This document shows, piece by piece, positions 4,784 through 5,944 of a stretch of DNA of 5,944 nucleotides. Below the pieces are notes generated by a model. That model did no database searches. It saw only the letters and a program-made list of their open reading frames with translations, and had not been told where the DNA came from. The stretch's first letter is position 1. The number at the start of each line of letters is the position of its first letter. A program made the translations under genes and the position numbers. The stretch lies in the NCBI GenBank assembly GCA_024279075.1, contig JAJRRX010000123.1, positions 1 through 5,944 of the forward strand, written 5' to 3'. The DNA comes from Alphaproteobacteria bacterium. Lineage in GTDB: Bacteria > Pseudomonadota > Alphaproteobacteria > Rhodobacterales > Rhodobacteraceae.

Positions 4784-5839
4784 GTGGCCGATGACGAGAT
4801 CTACGGGTTCGAGGGGAATGACTCTCTCACTGGTAAAGACGGAAATGACATTCTGCGGCCAGGAGCCGGAGTTGACACAATCTATGGAGACAACGGAACA
4901 GACACATTAAGCTATAGCGATTTATCGGCTGGTGTGTTTGTTTATTTTTCTTTTATAGCTGGTAGTGGCAGCGCTACTTCTGTGGGCAAAGCTGATCTAT
5001 TTTATGGAATCGAAATGGTGGAGGGCACTGACTATGCCGACTACTTTTTTGGCGATACCGCAAATGATAATATGAGCGGTGGCGCGGGCAGTGATATGTT
5101 TTATATGTTTGATGGCCTGGACACGGTTGATGGGGGTGACGGGATTGATACGATCTCTTATGAATCATACACCTATATCGGCGGCATTGATGTAACCATG
5201 TCCGCTTATGGCGCCGGTATCGTTTTGGACGCCGCTTTCGGCGATACTTTTGTAAATACTGAAATCGTCGTGGGTACCGCCTATTCCGATATGTTTCATG
5301 GTGGCGTCGGGCTTGATGCATTTCAAACCGGTGGTGGCAACGATAAAGCTTGGGGCGGTTCGGGCAATGATGTCCTTCGAGGCGATGGTGGTAATGACCA
5401 GATCCATGGGGATGGCGGTGATGACCAGCTTTTTGGTGGCCTCGGCTATGACAAAATTTGGAGTGGAAATGGCCACGACAGTATTTACGGGGACGGTGGC
5501 GTCGACAAAATCTGGGGCGAAGGCGGCAATGATCAGATTTTCGGCGGCGGTGGCAATGATGAAATTGTAGGCGGTGGTGGAGATGACCAATTAACCGGTG
5601 AAATCGGCGATGATAGTCTAACTGGCAGTGCAGGGTTTGATTTCTTTATCTTTAATGCAAACGATGGCACGGATCGCGTGAATGATTTTGAAAACAATAT
5701 CGATACGCTTTTCTTTAACTCGAATATTTGGGCGGGCGCGGCCCTAACCGTTGCCCAGGTCATTTCTACCTACGCCTCGGTCCAGACCAATTACAGCGGT
5801 ATCGGCTGTGACCTGCGCCCCAAGTATCCTCCAGCCTGA
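4784..5839 (+). CDS. RTX hemolysin-type calcium-binding repeat protein, disrupted at both ends
   Basis: The 351 codons from GTG 4784 encode an acidic glycine/aspartate-rich RTX protein. Such proteins are usually exported by type I secretion and fold into beta-rolls on binding extracellular calcium. Nonapeptides of the GGxGxDxLx type form three blocks. One is at the N-terminus. The second covers residues 81-125. The third is 14 uninterrupted units at residues 164-289, for example GGSGNDVLR and GDGGNDQIH. A RTX C-terminal cap (NDGTDRVNDFENNIDTLFF) follows. No catalytic domain is present. The GTG start falls inside a nonapeptide: the same frame upstream reads GTAGSDVLVGG from 4751, so the true start is probably lost (see findings). 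The last native codon is about 5804-5806; the final ten residues (CDLRPKYPPA) come from an insertion sequence. The secretion signal, normally in the last 50-60 residues, is thus probably damaged. Adhesin, toxin or S-layer-like roles are all possible. Confidence 0.85.
   Translation: MADDEIYGFEGNDSLTGKDGNDILRPGAGVDTIYGDNGTDTLSYSDLSAGVFVYFSFIAGSGSATSVGKADLFYGIEMVEGTDYADYFFGDTANDNMSGGAGSDMFYMFDGLDTVDGGDGIDTISYESYTYIGGIDVTMSAYGAGIVLDAAFGDTFVNTEIVVGTAYSDMFHGGVGLDAFQTGGGNDKAWGGSGNDVLRGDGGNDQIHGDGGDDQLFGGLGYDKIWSGNGHDSIYGDGGVDKIWGEGGNDQIFGGGGNDEIVGGGGDDQLTGEIGDDSLTGSAGFDFFIFNANDGTDRVNDFENNIDTLFFNSNIWAGAALTVAQVISTYASVQTNYSGIGCDLRPKYPPA
5273..5650 (+). repeat. Fourteen in-register RTX nonapeptide repeats
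   Basis: This tract is a 27-bp-period degenerate tandem repeat encoding 14 consecutive nonapeptides without a phase break, from GTAYSDMFH to GSAGFDFFI. Most units keep the D at position six that ligands calcium. Several adjacent units share GGTGGC/GATGGC DNA cores, which makes the tract prone to unit gain and loss by recombination. Confidence 0.85.
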
Positions 5840-5944
5840 TGTAGAGTCCTTGGGGTTAAATTGATGGCGTTATGCGGCCAGTTTGTCCATTGTTTTCTTC
5901 TCTGCAAATTCCATGGGTGTGAGGTTTCCGAGTGCTGAATGCGG
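5807..5944 (-). mobile_element. Terminus of an IS3-family insertion sequence, cut by the window edge
   Basis: Sequence from about 5807 onward is foreign to the RTX gene. It begins TGTGACCTGCGCCCC, close to the TGACCTGC-type ends I recall for the IS3 family (IS407-like subgroup), and leads after about 60 bases into transposase codons read on the minus strand. The exact boundary is 5807 or 5809, since both start with TG. An internal inverted repeat, CCCCAAG (5818-5824) and CTTGGGG (5849-5855), lies between the terminus and the transposase stop. The other end and any target-site duplication are outside the window. The subgroup assignment is tentative. Confidence 0.8.
5870..5944 (-). CDS. IS3-family transposase (OrfB, DDE integrase), C-terminal fragment
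   Basis: Only the last 24 codons and the TAA stop are in the window; the rest lies beyond its right edge. The fragment reads PHSALGNLTPMEFAEKKTM and ends in DKLAA. The P-H-S-x-L-G-x-x-T-P-x-E-F signature is the conserved end of the rve/DDE catalytic domain of IS3-type OrfB transposases, where it normally follows the glutamate-bearing third catalytic motif. The orientation places the transposase facing into the RTX gene, as expected for the right end of the element. Whether the full transposase is intact cannot be judged. Confidence 0.85.
   Translation of the reverse strand, partial: PHSALGNLTPMEFAEKKTMDKLAA

Noticed and set aside
5165..5590. 141-codon minus-strand frame inside the RTX gene
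   Set aside because: The GGN/GAT repeat codons of RTX genes produce long antisense frames rich in V, I, A and T; the sense strand clearly encodes the repeats.
5273..5650. CRISPR-like tandem repetition in the RTX region
   Set aside because: The period is 27 bp without unique spacers, and every unit encodes a calcium-binding nonapeptide in one frame.

Overview
The window looks like chromosomal DNA from an alphaproteobacterium of the Rhodobacterales/Roseobacter type. The signs are a MipZ-type ParA ATPase, a cysteine-free bL31 in an rplS-rpmE pair, and a GC-moderate intergenic tail (a GGGGC/GCCCC hairpin, then CCCCGGAGTATTT and AAGAAGAAGG) of a kind I recall from that order. The assignment is an inference from these features; no marker settles it.

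Layout. Positions 89-901 (+) encode a membrane-anchored M15-type peptidoglycan peptidase. A hairpin-rich non-coding stretch (902-1250) separates it from mipZ (1251-2060, -), with which it converges. Divergent from mipZ lies a monocistronic FAD-dependent amine/amino-acid oxidoreductase (2211-3494, +). A bidirectional terminator (3497-3530) separates that gene from the converging ribosomal operon rplS-rpmE (4152-3546, -). The usual rplS partner trmD is not seen upstream. A 631-bp stretch (4153-4783) follows with no convincing intact gene; it holds a possible gene remnant, a hairpin, a candidate rplS promoter and a perfect TTAA-N7-TTAA (CtrA-type) site.

The last part (about 4751-5806, +) is an RTX calcium-binding repeat protein damaged at both ends. 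Its repeats run upstream past the only available start codon, and a single-base frame change would join them to a plausible ATG at 4707. Its 3' end is cut by the terminus of an IS3-family insertion sequence, which supplies the last ten codons and the stop. The window ends inside that element, in the C-terminal codons of its transposase (5870-5944, -).

The conserved genes (cell-wall peptidase, division-site ATPase, ribosomal proteins) are housekeeping. The accessory part starts upstream of rplS. I see no multi-gene defence or mobile system beyond the IS. The most unusual features are the doubly broken RTX gene and its CtrA-like upstream site.
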